From a virus, in IMG/VR virus record IMGVR_UViG_3300047557_001498, positions 1 to 64,000 of that record: DNA of 64,000 nt, one strand, 5' to 3'. Below are positions 13,537-23,238 of the stretch, one piece after another (the stretch's first letter is position 1; the number at the start of each line of letters is the position of its first letter). A program made the translations under genes and the position numbers. Under the pieces are notes generated by a model. That model made no database searches. It was not told the origin of the DNA and saw only the letters and a list, made by a program, of their open reading frames with translations.

Positions 13537-14199
13537 ATGAAAAACATCATTCATTTGGTCGTTGCGGTTGTTATGTCCACTATGGTATATGGACAAGAGG
13601 TTATCGAAAGGGTGCCACCAGCACAAACAGATTATGAAACGGTGTATGGGCCCTTTGAGGATGAAATTTGTGAATTGTGTCTTCCAGACGGTGACTACAA
13701 TATACTTGATTTTCTCGGAAAAGACTCAAATAACATTTCATGGGGTATGTCTTATTCTCTAGGAAAAGATTTTATATCCAGTAATGAATTGTTAAAAAAT
13801 GGTTATGATTCAAAAACTTTAAAAAGTTTAAGTATATTTTTTGGTATATTAAATTACATAGATATATTTTATTCTTCTAATACATTATCATTTCAATCTC
13901 CGGTAAATGATTATGATTATGACCAGAATTATTCGATATATGGTGTAAGGGTATCTCCGTATCAAACCGATGAATTAAAAACATATATTGGTTATGGATT
14001 CGGAACACTTGATTACAATACAAACACAAGTGAAATTCAAATCGGTGCACTATACAACCTGCACAAGCTCCGTGACAGAGTAAACATAGGACTATCTTTA
14101 TCAGCAAATTTTACACAATTTATCCATACAGGAAATGTGATTGGTAGTCCAATGAAATCAGATAACAATATATCTTTGGGTGTGTTTTTTAAATTTTAA
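13537..14199 (+). CDS. Predicted phage-encoded outer-membrane beta-barrel protein
   Basis: 220 residues. A clear signal peptide (MKNIIHLVVAVVMSTMVYGQ) is followed by a polar segment to about residue 65. Alternating, aromatic-rich strands then run to the end (SIYGVRVSPY, KTYIGYGFGTL, EIQIGALYNL, NIGLSLSANF, ISLGVFFKF). The last residue is Phe, the usual outer-membrane assembly signal. Two cysteines (CELC) lie near residue 47. Size fits an 8-strand barrel. Its own strong early-type promoter suggests expression during infection to alter the host surface, for instance to exclude other phages; that role is inference. Confidence 0.7.
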   Translation: MKNIIHLVVAVVMSTMVYGQEVIERVPPAQTDYETVYGPFEDEICELCLPDGDYNILDFLGKDSNNISWGMSYSLGKDFISSNELLKNGYDSKTLKSLSIFFGILNYIDIFYSSNTLSFQSPVNDYDYDQNYSIYGVRVSPYQTDELKTYIGYGFGTLDYNTNTSEIQIGALYNLHKLRDRVNIGLSLSANFTQFIHTGNVIGSPMKSDNNISLGVFFKF

Positions 14200-14211
14200 G
14201 GATGGAATCTT

Positions 14212-14556
14212 ATGGGCGAATATCTCCCTACACATTATTTTTTGGTTCGTCTATGCCGAAGGCATGATGAATGGGACCATATAATTACGATGGATTCTTC
14301 GTGGTTAGATTATGGGCGCGCTATGGCAAGGATGGGCGATGTGGTTAAACACTTTGAGAGTGAAGGAAGGGTTTTTGGTGGTGAACAAATGATTACTTGG
14401 CGTGGAAATACTTTTCATTGGATGCGTACTGCAGACGATGGTATGTCTGTGGAAGTGGTCAAGTATGAATTTGAAAGGGTGTATGAATGGGAAACTGTTG
14501 TACCGGGTGTGACTGATGTGGTGGTTGATACCGGTGGAAGTGATGTAACTGAATAA
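14212..14556 (+). CDS. Protein of unknown function
   Basis: 114 residues, W- and H-rich first half (LCRRHDEWDHIITMDSSWLDYGRAMARM), then beta-rich with repeated V-G-T-D residues at the C-terminus. It lies 12 bases after the barrel gene and ends before a hairpin, so it is probably co-transcribed with the barrel. The opposite strand has a long frame here, judged a shadow. No family recognised. Confidence 0.6.
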   Translation: MGEYLPTHYFLVRLCRRHDEWDHIITMDSSWLDYGRAMARMGDVVKHFESEGRVFGGEQMITWRGNTFHWMRTADDGMSVEVVKYEFERVYEWETVVPGVTDVVVDTGGSDVTE

Positions 14557-14585
14557 ACTGGAACTGTGACTGGTGTGTATGTTAC

Positions 14586-14630
14586 GGGTATGTTTGACAA
14601 TCCGACTTGTTCGGAATGGGAAACATACCC
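14586..14630 (+). terminator. Long hairpin ending the barrel-gene unit
   Basis: GGGTATGTTT (14586-14595) pairs with AAACATACCC (14621-14630). An inner stem TCCGA-CTTGT-TCGGA sits at 14601-14615. It is followed by TAAACATTTTTTATTTT. It fits a terminator before promoter P8. Confidence 0.7.
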
Positions 14631-14644
14631 TAAACATTTTTTAT

Positions 14645-14675
14645 TTTGATCGTATCTAAAATTTTCGTATATTTG
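14645..14675 (+). promoter_or_regulatory. Bacteroidota-type promoter P8
   Basis: TTTGATC at 14645-14651 and TATATTTG at 14668-14675, spacer 19. It starts the glycan/nucleotide-sugar island at 14704. Confidence 0.75.
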
Positions 14676-14703
14676 GACATCATTCACATTACGACAGACG
14701 ACT

Positions 14704-15141
14704 ATGGCAAAGATGAATTGGTCAAAGGTAAAACGATATAAACCGACAAAAGAAGAACTTGGGCGATGGCACAGACTCAAACTAGAGAAAGTAAAATTAA
14801 AAGAAGCTCGGAAAAAAAATAAACCGGTTAAGAAACCCGGAAGAGCGACTCCAAAACAAATGAGATTTCTTCGTAGGAATAAACTGATAAAACCTACAAC
14901 AACAAAAGTCTCATTCGATACAGCACATAATTTAATAAGTAAATTCATAAATAAGGATAGAAAAAATGGCAAGACCAAAAACAATAATACTGGACATAGA
15001 CGGAACACTGGTGGAACACGCACCACCAAATATAGCACAAGGGTACAACCACTCAATGAAACTACTGGACGGAACGATAGAGAAATTGATAGAGTGGGAC
15101 AAGAAGGGCTACAACATAATTCTACTTACGGGCAGGCGTGA
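14704..15141 (+). CDS. Basic protein with a TPKQMxFLRRN-type segment; tail overprinted
   Basis: 145 residues, very basic. Residues 56-84 (ATPKQMRFLRRNKLIK, then TKVSFDTAHNLISKF) match a short helical module I recall from phage and plasmid proteins of the form TPKQ-x-FL...A-x-x-LI. From about residue 88 the frame overlaps the HAD gene at 14966 for 176 bases, where its sequence becomes low-complexity (N/T/R-rich), so the functional part is probably the first 85-90 residues. First gene behind P8. Confidence 0.55.
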   Translation: MAKMNWSKVKRYKPTKEELGRWHRLKLEKVKLKEARKKNKPVKKPGRATPKQMRFLRRNKLIKPTTTKVSFDTAHNLISKFINKDRKNGKTKNNNTGHRRNTGGTRTTKYSTRVQPLNETTGRNDREIDRVGQEGLQHNSTYGQA

Positions 15142-15322
15142 ATCACTACGACAACAAACAGAAAGACAACTCACGGAGGTTGGAATTTTCTACGACCAAC
15201 TAATTATGGGAGTTGGTGGTGGATGCCGTGTATTGATTAACGACAAGAAACCAGATGGTGAAATAACATCCATTGCATTTAATCCAGAAAGGAACGAAGG
15301 TATAAATGGAATTGACATTTGA
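14966..15322 (+). CDS. HAD-superfamily phosphatase (sugar-phosphate type)
   Basis: 118 residues. Motif I is ILDIDGTLVEH (catalytic aspartates at residues 10 and 12). Motif II is IILLTGRRESLRQQ. A motif III/IV region is CRVLINDKKPDGE. Small HAD proteins of this type occur in capsule and LPS gene clusters as sugar-phosphate phosphatases. It sits directly before the RmlD-like reductase, overlapping it by 17 bases, which supports a role in nucleotide-sugar formation. The ATG follows AAGGATAGAAAAA. Confidence 0.8.
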   Translation: MARPKTIILDIDGTLVEHAPPNIAQGYNHSMKLLDGTIEKLIEWDKKGYNIILLTGRRESLRQQTERQLTEVGIFYDQLIMGVGGGCRVLINDKKPDGEITSIAFNPERNEGINGIDI

Positions 15323-16226
15323 AAAAAGATACAAGGTTGCAATAATTGGCTCAACTGGTAAGGTTGGTGAATCCGTAGTAAACTATCTATATGAGAATAC
15401 AGATTGGGAACTATTATTATTTTCATCAACCCATACATCCGAAAAAAATCATATGGGTAATCATCTACTACCGATTGACTATGTTGATTGTAATTCTTTT
15501 ATAGAAAAATGTAGACTTCTATCACCAGATATTATTATCAATACCGCAGCCATGACAAATGTTGATGGGTGTGAAAAGGATAGAACGGGTGCTTGGTCAC
15601 TTAATGTAGACTTCGTAGAATGTGTTGCTAAAGTTGCACACGAATTGGGTTCAAAATTGATACATATTTCGACAGACTACATATTCGATGGTGAAGAAGG
15701 TCCATACTTTGAGTTTGATTCACCGAATCCTATTTCTTGGTATGGTTATACAAAGTATATCGGTGAAACAAAAACTAATATAGAAGGTCTGAATTGTTGT
15801 GTGTTAAGGACTAATGTAGTGTATGGTAATTCGTCTCACGGTAAATCGGATTTTGTTAAATGGGTTATCAATGAATTAAGAAGTGGTAATGAAATTAAAA
15901 TAGTTACCGACCAATATTCAAATCCAACTATAACAGACGATATTGCTTTGTCTATCTACAAGATAATAAAATTAGACAAGAGAGGAATATACAATATAGG
16001 TGGTTCAGAATATTGTGACAGATTTTCTTTTACAAAAAAGATTGCAAATATATTTATGTTAGACGATAAATTGATTCAACCAATAAAAACTAATGAATTA
16101 AACCAACCGGCAAAAAGACCCTTAATCGGTGGACTTGATGTATCAAAGGCATCTAATGAATTTGGTATAACATTTATGAATATTGAATCGGGTTTAAATT
16201 TATTGAAAACAAAATATTCATATTAA
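15306..16226 (+). CDS. RmlD-like sugar reductase (dTDP-4-dehydrorhamnose reductase family)
   Basis: 306 residues. An NAD(P)-binding Rossmann start VAIIGSTGKVGES (GxxGxxG), then INTAAMTNVDGCE, the serine-threonine part HISTDYIFDG, and the catalytic YGYTKYIGE (YxxxK), in the order found in short-chain sugar reductases of the RmlD family. These make deoxysugars such as dTDP-rhamnose. Partner genes here are a HAD phosphatase, an epimerase and glycosyltransferases. The upstream rmlA-C genes are not in the window, so the substrate is uncertain and may come from the host. Confidence 0.8.
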   Translation: MELTFEKRYKVAIIGSTGKVGESVVNYLYENTDWELLLFSSTHTSEKNHMGNHLLPIDYVDCNSFIEKCRLLSPDIIINTAAMTNVDGCEKDRTGAWSLNVDFVECVAKVAHELGSKLIHISTDYIFDGEEGPYFEFDSPNPISWYGYTKYIGETKTNIEGLNCCVLRTNVVYGNSSHGKSDFVKWVINELRSGNEIKIVTDQYSNPTITDDIALSIYKIIKLDKRGIYNIGGSEYCDRFSFTKKIANIFMLDDKLIQPIKTNELNQPAKRPLIGGLDVSKASNEFGITFMNIESGLNLLKTKYSY

Positions 16227-16242
16227 ATATAAAAGGTTTCGT

Positions 16243-16971
16243 ATGCTATTAGAAAATTTAGGTAAAACCATTTTAGACAGAACTCTTGTAATAGTTCTCG
16301 CACATCCAAACGATGAAAATAAAACCAATATATTAAACGATTGTTTATCAGGAATATCATTTCCAAAACTCTTATCTTGTAACTATACATTAAAAGAAGA
16401 AACTCAAAATATGTGTGATTGGATTGTTTACTCAAAAGAAAATCCAATTTTGATGGGAGAGGACTTTGGAAAATATGATATGTTTTTATCAAGATGGTAT
16501 ATCGATGAGAAGGGTGAAAAAGTTCACTTACCACATCAATTCGATAATCAATATGCAGTTTGCTTCCTAATCAAAAATGCATTAGAATATGCAAAATATC
16601 TAAAAAAAGATTTCATCCATATGGTGAATTATGATTTTAATATAACAGATGAAGTTTTGATTGAAAATACAATACACCTAATTGATAATGACTTGGTAGT
16701 TTATAGGACACCGCCTCATGCATTTGGAAGACCTGCTTGTTCTAGTGCATTTTTCTCTGGTAAAATATCAACTATACAAACTTTTTTCGATCAATTTTAC
16801 AATGCAGATGGATATTATTGGTACAAACACGATGGTCTATTCCTTGAAGAAAAAATATACTCATTCATGTCAAGAACAGTTAGTAAATTAAAAGAAATAG
16901 ATTTGGATGATTTGGGTGGAAAGTGTAAAGTTGCAAGACATGCAATAATAGCGGATTTCGTATATGATTGA
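16243..16971 (+). CDS. Probable glycosyltransferase-like protein
   Basis: 242 residues. It starts with a beta-strand and LAHPNDENKTNILNDCLSGI, resembling the nucleotide-binding start of GT-A enzymes. The central IHMVNYDFNITDE resembles a metal-binding D-x-D-like site. HAFGRPACSSAFFSGK follows. It lies between the reductase and two GT2 genes and overlaps the next gene by eight bases. The fold call rests on context and faint pattern only. Confidence 0.5.
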   Translation: MLLENLGKTILDRTLVIVLAHPNDENKTNILNDCLSGISFPKLLSCNYTLKEETQNMCDWIVYSKENPILMGEDFGKYDMFLSRWYIDEKGEKVHLPHQFDNQYAVCFLIKNALEYAKYLKKDFIHMVNYDFNITDEVLIENTIHLIDNDLVVYRTPPHAFGRPACSSAFFSGKISTIQTFFDQFYNADGYYWYKHDGLFLEEKIYSFMSRTVSKLKEIDLDDLGGKCKVARHAIIADFVYD

Positions 16972-17563
16972 TGATATAAAATTTAGCATAGTGGTTGTTG
17001 CATATAAAAAACATTTTGAATTGAAATGTCTTTTGTATTCCCTATTGTGTCAGACTTACAATAACTTTGAGATTATTGTAATACACGATGGTGTAGATGC
17101 AGAACACAATCTCACTATGCAAGAATTTTTAAAAGACGATAGAATAAAATATATTCAGACAAATCAGAGATATAATGATTGGGGAATGACTTTAAGAAAC
17201 ATAGGTTTGGGTATTGTTAGTGGTGATTTTATTATCAATACAAATGATGATAACTACTATACACCAAACTGTCTTGAAGAATTGCATAGTGAATTGGTAA
17301 AAAATAAGGAATGTAATTTTATTTACTTTGATAGTGTAGATAAAAATTTCCAATGGCAAAATGAAAAACAACAACCGTATAGTTTATTCAAACCACTATT
17401 AAAAGTAAACCATATTGACATGGGACAGTTTGCTGTTAAAAAAGAACTAATTGGTGATATTAAATTCAAGATTCATTATAGCGGTGATGGATTATTTGTA
17501 AATGATCTTCTACCGAAAATAAATCCGGTTTATGTTGAAAAAGTTTTATTTATACATAACTAG
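16964..17563 (+). CDS. Family-2 glycosyltransferase
   Basis: 199 residues. FSIVVVAYKKHFELKCLLYSLLCQTY is the classic GT2 opening. EIIVIHDG and GDFIINTNDDNYYTPN give the donor and metal (NDD) sites. Shorter than usual, lacking the C-terminal extension. Coupled to the preceding gene by overlap. Likely transfers a sugar onto a lipid, protein or glycan acceptor; target unknown. Confidence 0.85.
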   Translation: MIDDIKFSIVVVAYKKHFELKCLLYSLLCQTYNNFEIIVIHDGVDAEHNLTMQEFLKDDRIKYIQTNQRYNDWGMTLRNIGLGIVSGDFIINTNDDNYYTPNCLEELHSELVKNKECNFIYFDSVDKNFQWQNEKQQPYSLFKPLLKVNHIDMGQFAVKKELIGDIKFKIHYSGDGLFVNDLLPKINPVYVEKVLFIHN

Positions 17564-17580
17564 TTTTTGTTACTAGCATA

Positions 17581-17587
17581 TATTTAT
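17581..17587 (+). promoter_or_regulatory. Candidate late-promoter box TATTTAT
   Basis: Lies in the only sizeable gap of the glycan island, 51-57 bases before the GT gene at 17638. Confidence 0.35.
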
Positions 17588-17637
17588 TGTTACCACCATA
17601 TAACAGTAAAGGTTTTGTAAAAATATTAGGAATCTAA

Positions 17638-18357
17638 ATGAAGAAACAGTTAAGTATATGCATGACGCATTTCAATCGAAAGAACCAATTATTAAATACA
17701 CTACGTAGTATACAAAGACAAATCGATGTAAAAGATTTATGTGAGATAATAATAGTTGATGACGTTAGCGAAACGCCATTAAAATATGAAGATTTTAACG
17801 AATTTGATTTAGACATAAAGCTTGTCACAATACAGACAAAAAATAAATGGTGGGTTAATCCAGTTGTTGGTTTTAATACAGCATTCAGTTTCATAAGTGG
17901 TGAAAAAACTATTATACAAAATGCAGAGTGTTTACATAAAACAGATATAATAAAATATGTTTTAGATAATCTGAAACAAAATGAATACATTGCAATGTCT
18001 ACTATATCTATACCACAGACAATAACAGAAAATTTAAATAGTGATACCAATTTGGATGAAGTGATAAATCAAGATGGATGTCTTTGGTATTGTCATCCGG
18101 TTCATAGAGCTGATCCTTTTAATTTTTGTTCTGCAATCCATACCAGCGATTTAAGAAAAATAGGAGGATTCAATTTAGATTTTTCGGATGGTATATGGTT
18201 TGACGATAATGATTTTGTAGAAAGAATTAGAAAAAACCAAATTGACATTAGAATAGAAGTTTCACAGTTGGCAATACACCAATGGCATGAAAGCGTTTGG
18301 ACAACCAGAAATGACTTCAATGAACTAATGAATGTAAACAGATTAAAACTAAAGTGA
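17638..18357 (+). CDS. Family-2 glycosyltransferase
   Basis: 239 residues. KQLSICMTHFNRKNQLLNTLRSI and EIIIVDDVSE match the GT2 N-terminal nucleotide-binding half. The usual DxD is replaced by QNAECLHK. LRKIGGFNLDFSDGIWFDDNDFVERI is the typical acceptor-side segment with the catalytic D/E cluster. Preceded by a 74-base gap holding a TATTTAT box, so it may start its own transcript. Confidence 0.8.
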   Translation: MKKQLSICMTHFNRKNQLLNTLRSIQRQIDVKDLCEIIIVDDVSETPLKYEDFNEFDLDIKLVTIQTKNKWWVNPVVGFNTAFSFISGEKTIIQNAECLHKTDIIKYVLDNLKQNEYIAMSTISIPQTITENLNSDTNLDEVINQDGCLWYCHPVHRADPFNFCSAIHTSDLRKIGGFNLDFSDGIWFDDNDFVERIRKNQIDIRIEVSQLAIHQWHESVWTTRNDFNELMNVNRLKLK

Positions 18358-18386
18358 TATGTTTAAAAATAAAAAGGAATTGTTTT

Positions 18387-19334
18387 ATGAAAATTTTAGT
18401 AACAGGTGTTTTAGGTACAGTTGGGAAAATATTGAATGAAAAACTTTTGGAAAAAAACCATGAAGTTTTTGGTATAGACTTAACTCATCATTATGGTGAA
18501 CAGGGTTTTTCACAAAATATGAGTTCAGAAAATCAAAATTATTCAAGGTGTGATATATCAGATTATAGACAATTAGAAAGGGTCTTTGAAAACTTTGGAC
18601 CATTTGATATGGTTTTTAATTGTGCAGCAGAGTTTGGAAGATGGAATGGTGAGGATTATTACGAACAACTTTGGAGAACAAATGCCATAGGCCTAAAGCA
18701 TATAATCCGTTTACAAGAAAAGTTAAAATTTAAATTGATTCATTTTTCTAGTTCAGAAGTCTATGGTGATTATGATGGGATAATGTCAGAAGATATAATG
18801 GATTCTATTGAAATCAAACAAATGAATGACTATGCCATTTCAAAATGGGCAAATGAAATGCAAATAAGAAATTCCAGAATAATGAATAATACCGAAACTG
18901 TTATTGTTAGATTATTTAACACATACGGTCCAGGTGAATATTATCATCCATATCGATCTGTTAATTGTAAATTCTGTTATCATGCTTTGAAAAACTTACC
19001 AATAACTGTTTATACAGGACATTTTAGATCTAGCACATACATAGATGATGCAGTTTCTGCAATAGCAAATATATCTGATAATTTTATTGATGGTAGAGTT
19101 TACAACATAGGTAGTAATGAATATCACAGTATAGAAGAATTAACAGATATAATATGGGAGTATACAGACACAGATAAAAATTTAATATCTTACAAAAATT
19201 CAGAAGTTTTGACAACTAAAACCAAAACACCAGATATTTCTTTATCAATAAATGAATTGGGTTATGTACAAACTGTATCATTGAAAGATGGGGTTAGAAA
19301 AACGATAGATTGGATGAAAGATAATTTATTTTAA
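18387..19334 (+). CDS. NAD-dependent nucleotide-sugar epimerase/dehydratase
   Basis: 315 residues from ATG 18387, which has AAAAAGGAATTG before it; the longer frame from 18354 lacks a good ribosome site. MKILVTGVLGTVGKIL is the Rossmann GxxGxxG. FDMVFNCAAEFG, HFSSSEVYGD and the YAISKWANE (YxxxK) triad follow, as does RLFNTYGPGEYYHPYRS. It belongs to the extended short-chain dehydrogenase family (GalE/UDP-glucuronate decarboxylase-like). It should reshape a nucleotide sugar for the neighbouring glycosyltransferases. Confidence 0.85.
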   Translation: MKILVTGVLGTVGKILNEKLLEKNHEVFGIDLTHHYGEQGFSQNMSSENQNYSRCDISDYRQLERVFENFGPFDMVFNCAAEFGRWNGEDYYEQLWRTNAIGLKHIIRLQEKLKFKLIHFSSSEVYGDYDGIMSEDIMDSIEIKQMNDYAISKWANEMQIRNSRIMNNTETVIVRLFNTYGPGEYYHPYRSVNCKFCYHALKNLPITVYTGHFRSSTYIDDAVSAIANISDNFIDGRVYNIGSNEYHSIEELTDIIWEYTDTDKNLISYKNSEVLTTKTKTPDISLSINELGYVQTVSLKDGVRKTIDWMKDNLF

Positions 19335-19340
19335 AGGAAC

Positions 19341-19347
19341 TATTTAT
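19341..19347 (+). promoter_or_regulatory. Candidate late-promoter box TATTTAT
   Basis: Lies 21 bases before the start of the HNH-like gene that leads into groES-groEL. Confidence 0.3.
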
Positions 19348-19361
19348 CGGATTATATCGTT

Positions 19362-20066
19362 ATGGATAGAAAGAAAGGACGACCACCTTTGGTATTAACG
19401 GAAGCACAAATCCGTTATGCAATGCAAAACAGTTTCGGTAATAAAGATGCTTCACGATTTCTCAAAGTCGATTATAGAACATATAAGAAATGGGCTAAGC
19501 AACATATAGACAGCGAAACTGGTAAGACTTTATTTGAACTACACTCAAAGATTGGTATTCCACTCACGAGAGAAAAGAAAGATGACAAGTGGAATGGTAA
19601 ATCATTTGATTGTAATAAAGGTTACAAAGAAAGATTAGAGGACATACTTGATGGTAAACATCCTGCGTATGATTCTCGTAAGTTACGAAAAAGATTATTA
19701 CTATCAGGATGGATTCCGTGTGTATGTGCGGCGTGTGGTTGGGATGAACCAAGAATGACTGATGGCAATTATCCCCTACTGATAGACTTCATAGATAACA
19801 ACTGGCGGAATACTCGTTTAGAGAATCTTCGTCTGTTGTGTTTTAATTGTTACTTCAATCTTGTAAGGACACCATCAACATCGTATCAAGGATGGACATA
19901 CGGTACAGTATCAAAGACACCTTGGTATGGCGAGAAACGTCCAAGAGACGGCAGATACCGTAGAAGACTAGAAGAACGAATCAGACAACAAGAAGAAAAG
20001 AAAAAACAAGAACAAGAAAAGTTTTTCGATTGGGATGATGAATCCGATTCGGAAGATAAGTTTTAA
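19362..20066 (+). CDS. HNH-like zinc protein lacking catalytic histidines
   Basis: 234 residues. Residues 1-60 resemble the helix-turn-helix part of the HNH gene at 11259. The zinc cysteines are kept (C122, C125, C160, C163). The catalytic DH pair has become D142-F143 (LLIDFIDNN), and the final His is Y164 (CFNCYFN). A highly charged C-terminal tail (about 195-234, R/E/Q then D/S) is added. Nuclease activity is therefore unlikely. It may bind DNA or RNA, for instance as a regulator of the groES-groEL genes directly downstream, or be a decaying endonuclease. The intact frame and conserved cysteines favour retained function. Confidence 0.75.
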   Translation: MDRKKGRPPLVLTEAQIRYAMQNSFGNKDASRFLKVDYRTYKKWAKQHIDSETGKTLFELHSKIGIPLTREKKDDKWNGKSFDCNKGYKERLEDILDGKHPAYDSRKLRKRLLLSGWIPCVCAACGWDEPRMTDGNYPLLIDFIDNNWRNTRLENLRLLCFNCYFNLVRTPSTSYQGWTYGTVSKTPWYGEKRPRDGRYRRRLEERIRQQEEKKKQEQEKFFDWDDESDSEDKF

Positions 20067-20084
20067 CTAATATAGGAGGTTTAT

Positions 20085-22029
<1,945 letters not shown>

Positions 22030-22049
22030 TGATATAATTCGTTAGTAAA

Positions 22050-22076
22050 AGCCCCTATGAATTAGGGGCTTTTTTT
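22050..22076 (+). terminator. Rho-independent terminator after groEL
   Basis: AGCCCCTA (22050-22057) and TAGGGGCT (22063-22070) with loop TGAAT, then six T. Begins 21 bases after the groEL stop. Confidence 0.93.
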
Positions 22077-22085
22077 ATACAAACA

Positions 22086-22092
22086 TATTTAT
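22086..22092 (+). promoter_or_regulatory. Candidate late-promoter box TATTTAT
   Basis: Lies between the groEL terminator and the ATG at 22097, so the five-gene tagged operon must start from it or just next to it. This leaves an unusually short or absent leader. Confidence 0.35.
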
Positions 22093-22096
22093 TGGT

Positions 22097-22327
22097 ATGA
22101 TAAAACTAATAGACATATTGAATGAAAGTAGAGAGTATGTTCGTAACAATACTGGCAAAGTAATAGGCCATGTAACGAAAGGTTCGGATGGTAAATTTAT
22201 TTTTAGAGATACCGAAGGTGCTTTGTTAGGAATGTATGATTCAAAATATAACTACACAAAAGATAGAACTGGCAAAGTTGTTGGCAGAGGAAACATATTG
22301 GGTTATTTAATTAAGGCATACAAATGA
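22097..22327 (+). CDS. Small protein with an MIKLxDILxE N-terminal tag
   Basis: 76 residues. It opens MIKLIDILNES, the tag shared with four other genes nearby. The rest holds two repeats of the type TGKVIGHVTKGSDGKF / TGKVVGRGN (about residues 19-33 and 58-68), probably a small beta structure. First gene of a five-gene run coupled by ATGA overlaps. The tag ends L-x-E, the cleavage pattern of T4 head proteins. Function unknown. Confidence 0.65.
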   Translation: MIKLIDILNESREYVRNNTGKVIGHVTKGSDGKFIFRDTEGALLGMYDSKYNYTKDRTGKVVGRGNILGYLIKAYK

Positions 22328-23238
22328 TTAGATTGAAACCATTGTTAGAACAAACACTATTACGGGAATATGTAGACACCGACATAGTAAAACTGTGGAA
22401 GTATCTTGATGGGACATTGGACAATACTTTTGGTAAGTTCGGTAGGTTTGGTGAGGTTGCAAGGAAGATAGGTTATCGGAACATGATGGAGTATTTCATA
22501 GAAAATTCAGATGATACATGGTGGGGTAGTTATGATTTCTCCGATGAAGGAACTCTCAGCACTACTTTAATCAGGTATTCAACATTCAAAGAATTAGAAA
22601 CAAAAAAGAAACGTGTCTATAAGTTGGTGCTCAAGTGGTATGAAGATGTGTTTGATAACAAACCTGGTTATATTCAGGAACTATATTCATTATACGGTGG
22701 TGGTGCAGAGTATATGCCATCATGGATATTCTTGAAGAATCCAGAATTAGTTAAGAATCAATGGTTAGTTCATGGAACAAGAATGATAGATGGTGCAAGG
22801 ATGGCAAGTCAAGGATTCATTAGGGGTGTAAAGGATTTTAAAAAATTAGGATTGACTACATTTTGGACAGGTGAACAAGCTGAAAAGAAAGCAGGTGGAT
22901 ATAACTTTGCATTTACACCCACTGATTTTGCTATGTATGGTATGGATGAAAGTGATCCAATTTATGGTGATGGAACACTATTAGTATTCCGTGCTTCTGG
23001 TATACGGTCTTATCATGTATCAGACGACCAATATCAAACTATATTCAATGGTAAGACTGCAACAGACATTGTTCTGATATATGAGACAATGGGAACTTAT
23101 ACGATATATTCCAAAGATAAAAAGAAATTATTTCAGACATCCACCGAAGGTCAAAGTGGGGCAATAGAAGCGATAAATTGGGTGATCAATAATTATGATC
23201 AATATAGACAATCAATAGGATGGAATAAACCGGTATGA
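22324..23238 (+). CDS. Putative ADP-ribosyltransferase-fold protein with head-targeting-like tag
   Basis: 304 residues. The tag MIRLKPLLEQTLLRE ends in L-R-E. The C-terminal half has features of the PARP/ART H-Y-E fold: QWLVHGTR (H150), a tyrosine in AGGYNFAF (Y193), and a glutamate in DIVLIYET (E254) about 60 residues later. GDGTLLVFRAS lies between. Such enzymes transfer ADP-ribose from NAD to proteins; T4 Alt is packaged and injected to modify RNA polymerase. The N-terminal 130 residues are unrecognised. Coupled to its neighbours. The assignment is inference from a few spaced residues. Confidence 0.5.
   Translation: MIRLKPLLEQTLLREYVDTDIVKLWKYLDGTLDNTFGKFGRFGEVARKIGYRNMMEYFIENSDDTWWGSYDFSDEGTLSTTLIRYSTFKELETKKKRVYKLVLKWYEDVFDNKPGYIQELYSLYGGGAEYMPSWIFLKNPELVKNQWLVHGTRMIDGARMASQGFIRGVKDFKKLGLTTFWTGEQAEKKAGGYNFAFTPTDFAMYGMDESDPIYGDGTLLVFRASGIRSYHVSDDQYQTIFNGKTATDIVLIYETMGTYTIYSKDKKKLFQTSTEGQSGAIEAINWVINNYDQYRQSIGWNKPV

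Noticed and set aside
14415-15056. Long minus-strand frame (213 codons) opposite 14212-15056
   Set aside because: It runs antisense to three plus-strand genes with good ribosome sites and across promoter P8 and its hairpin. Its protein is a low-complexity F/L/S mix without motifs.
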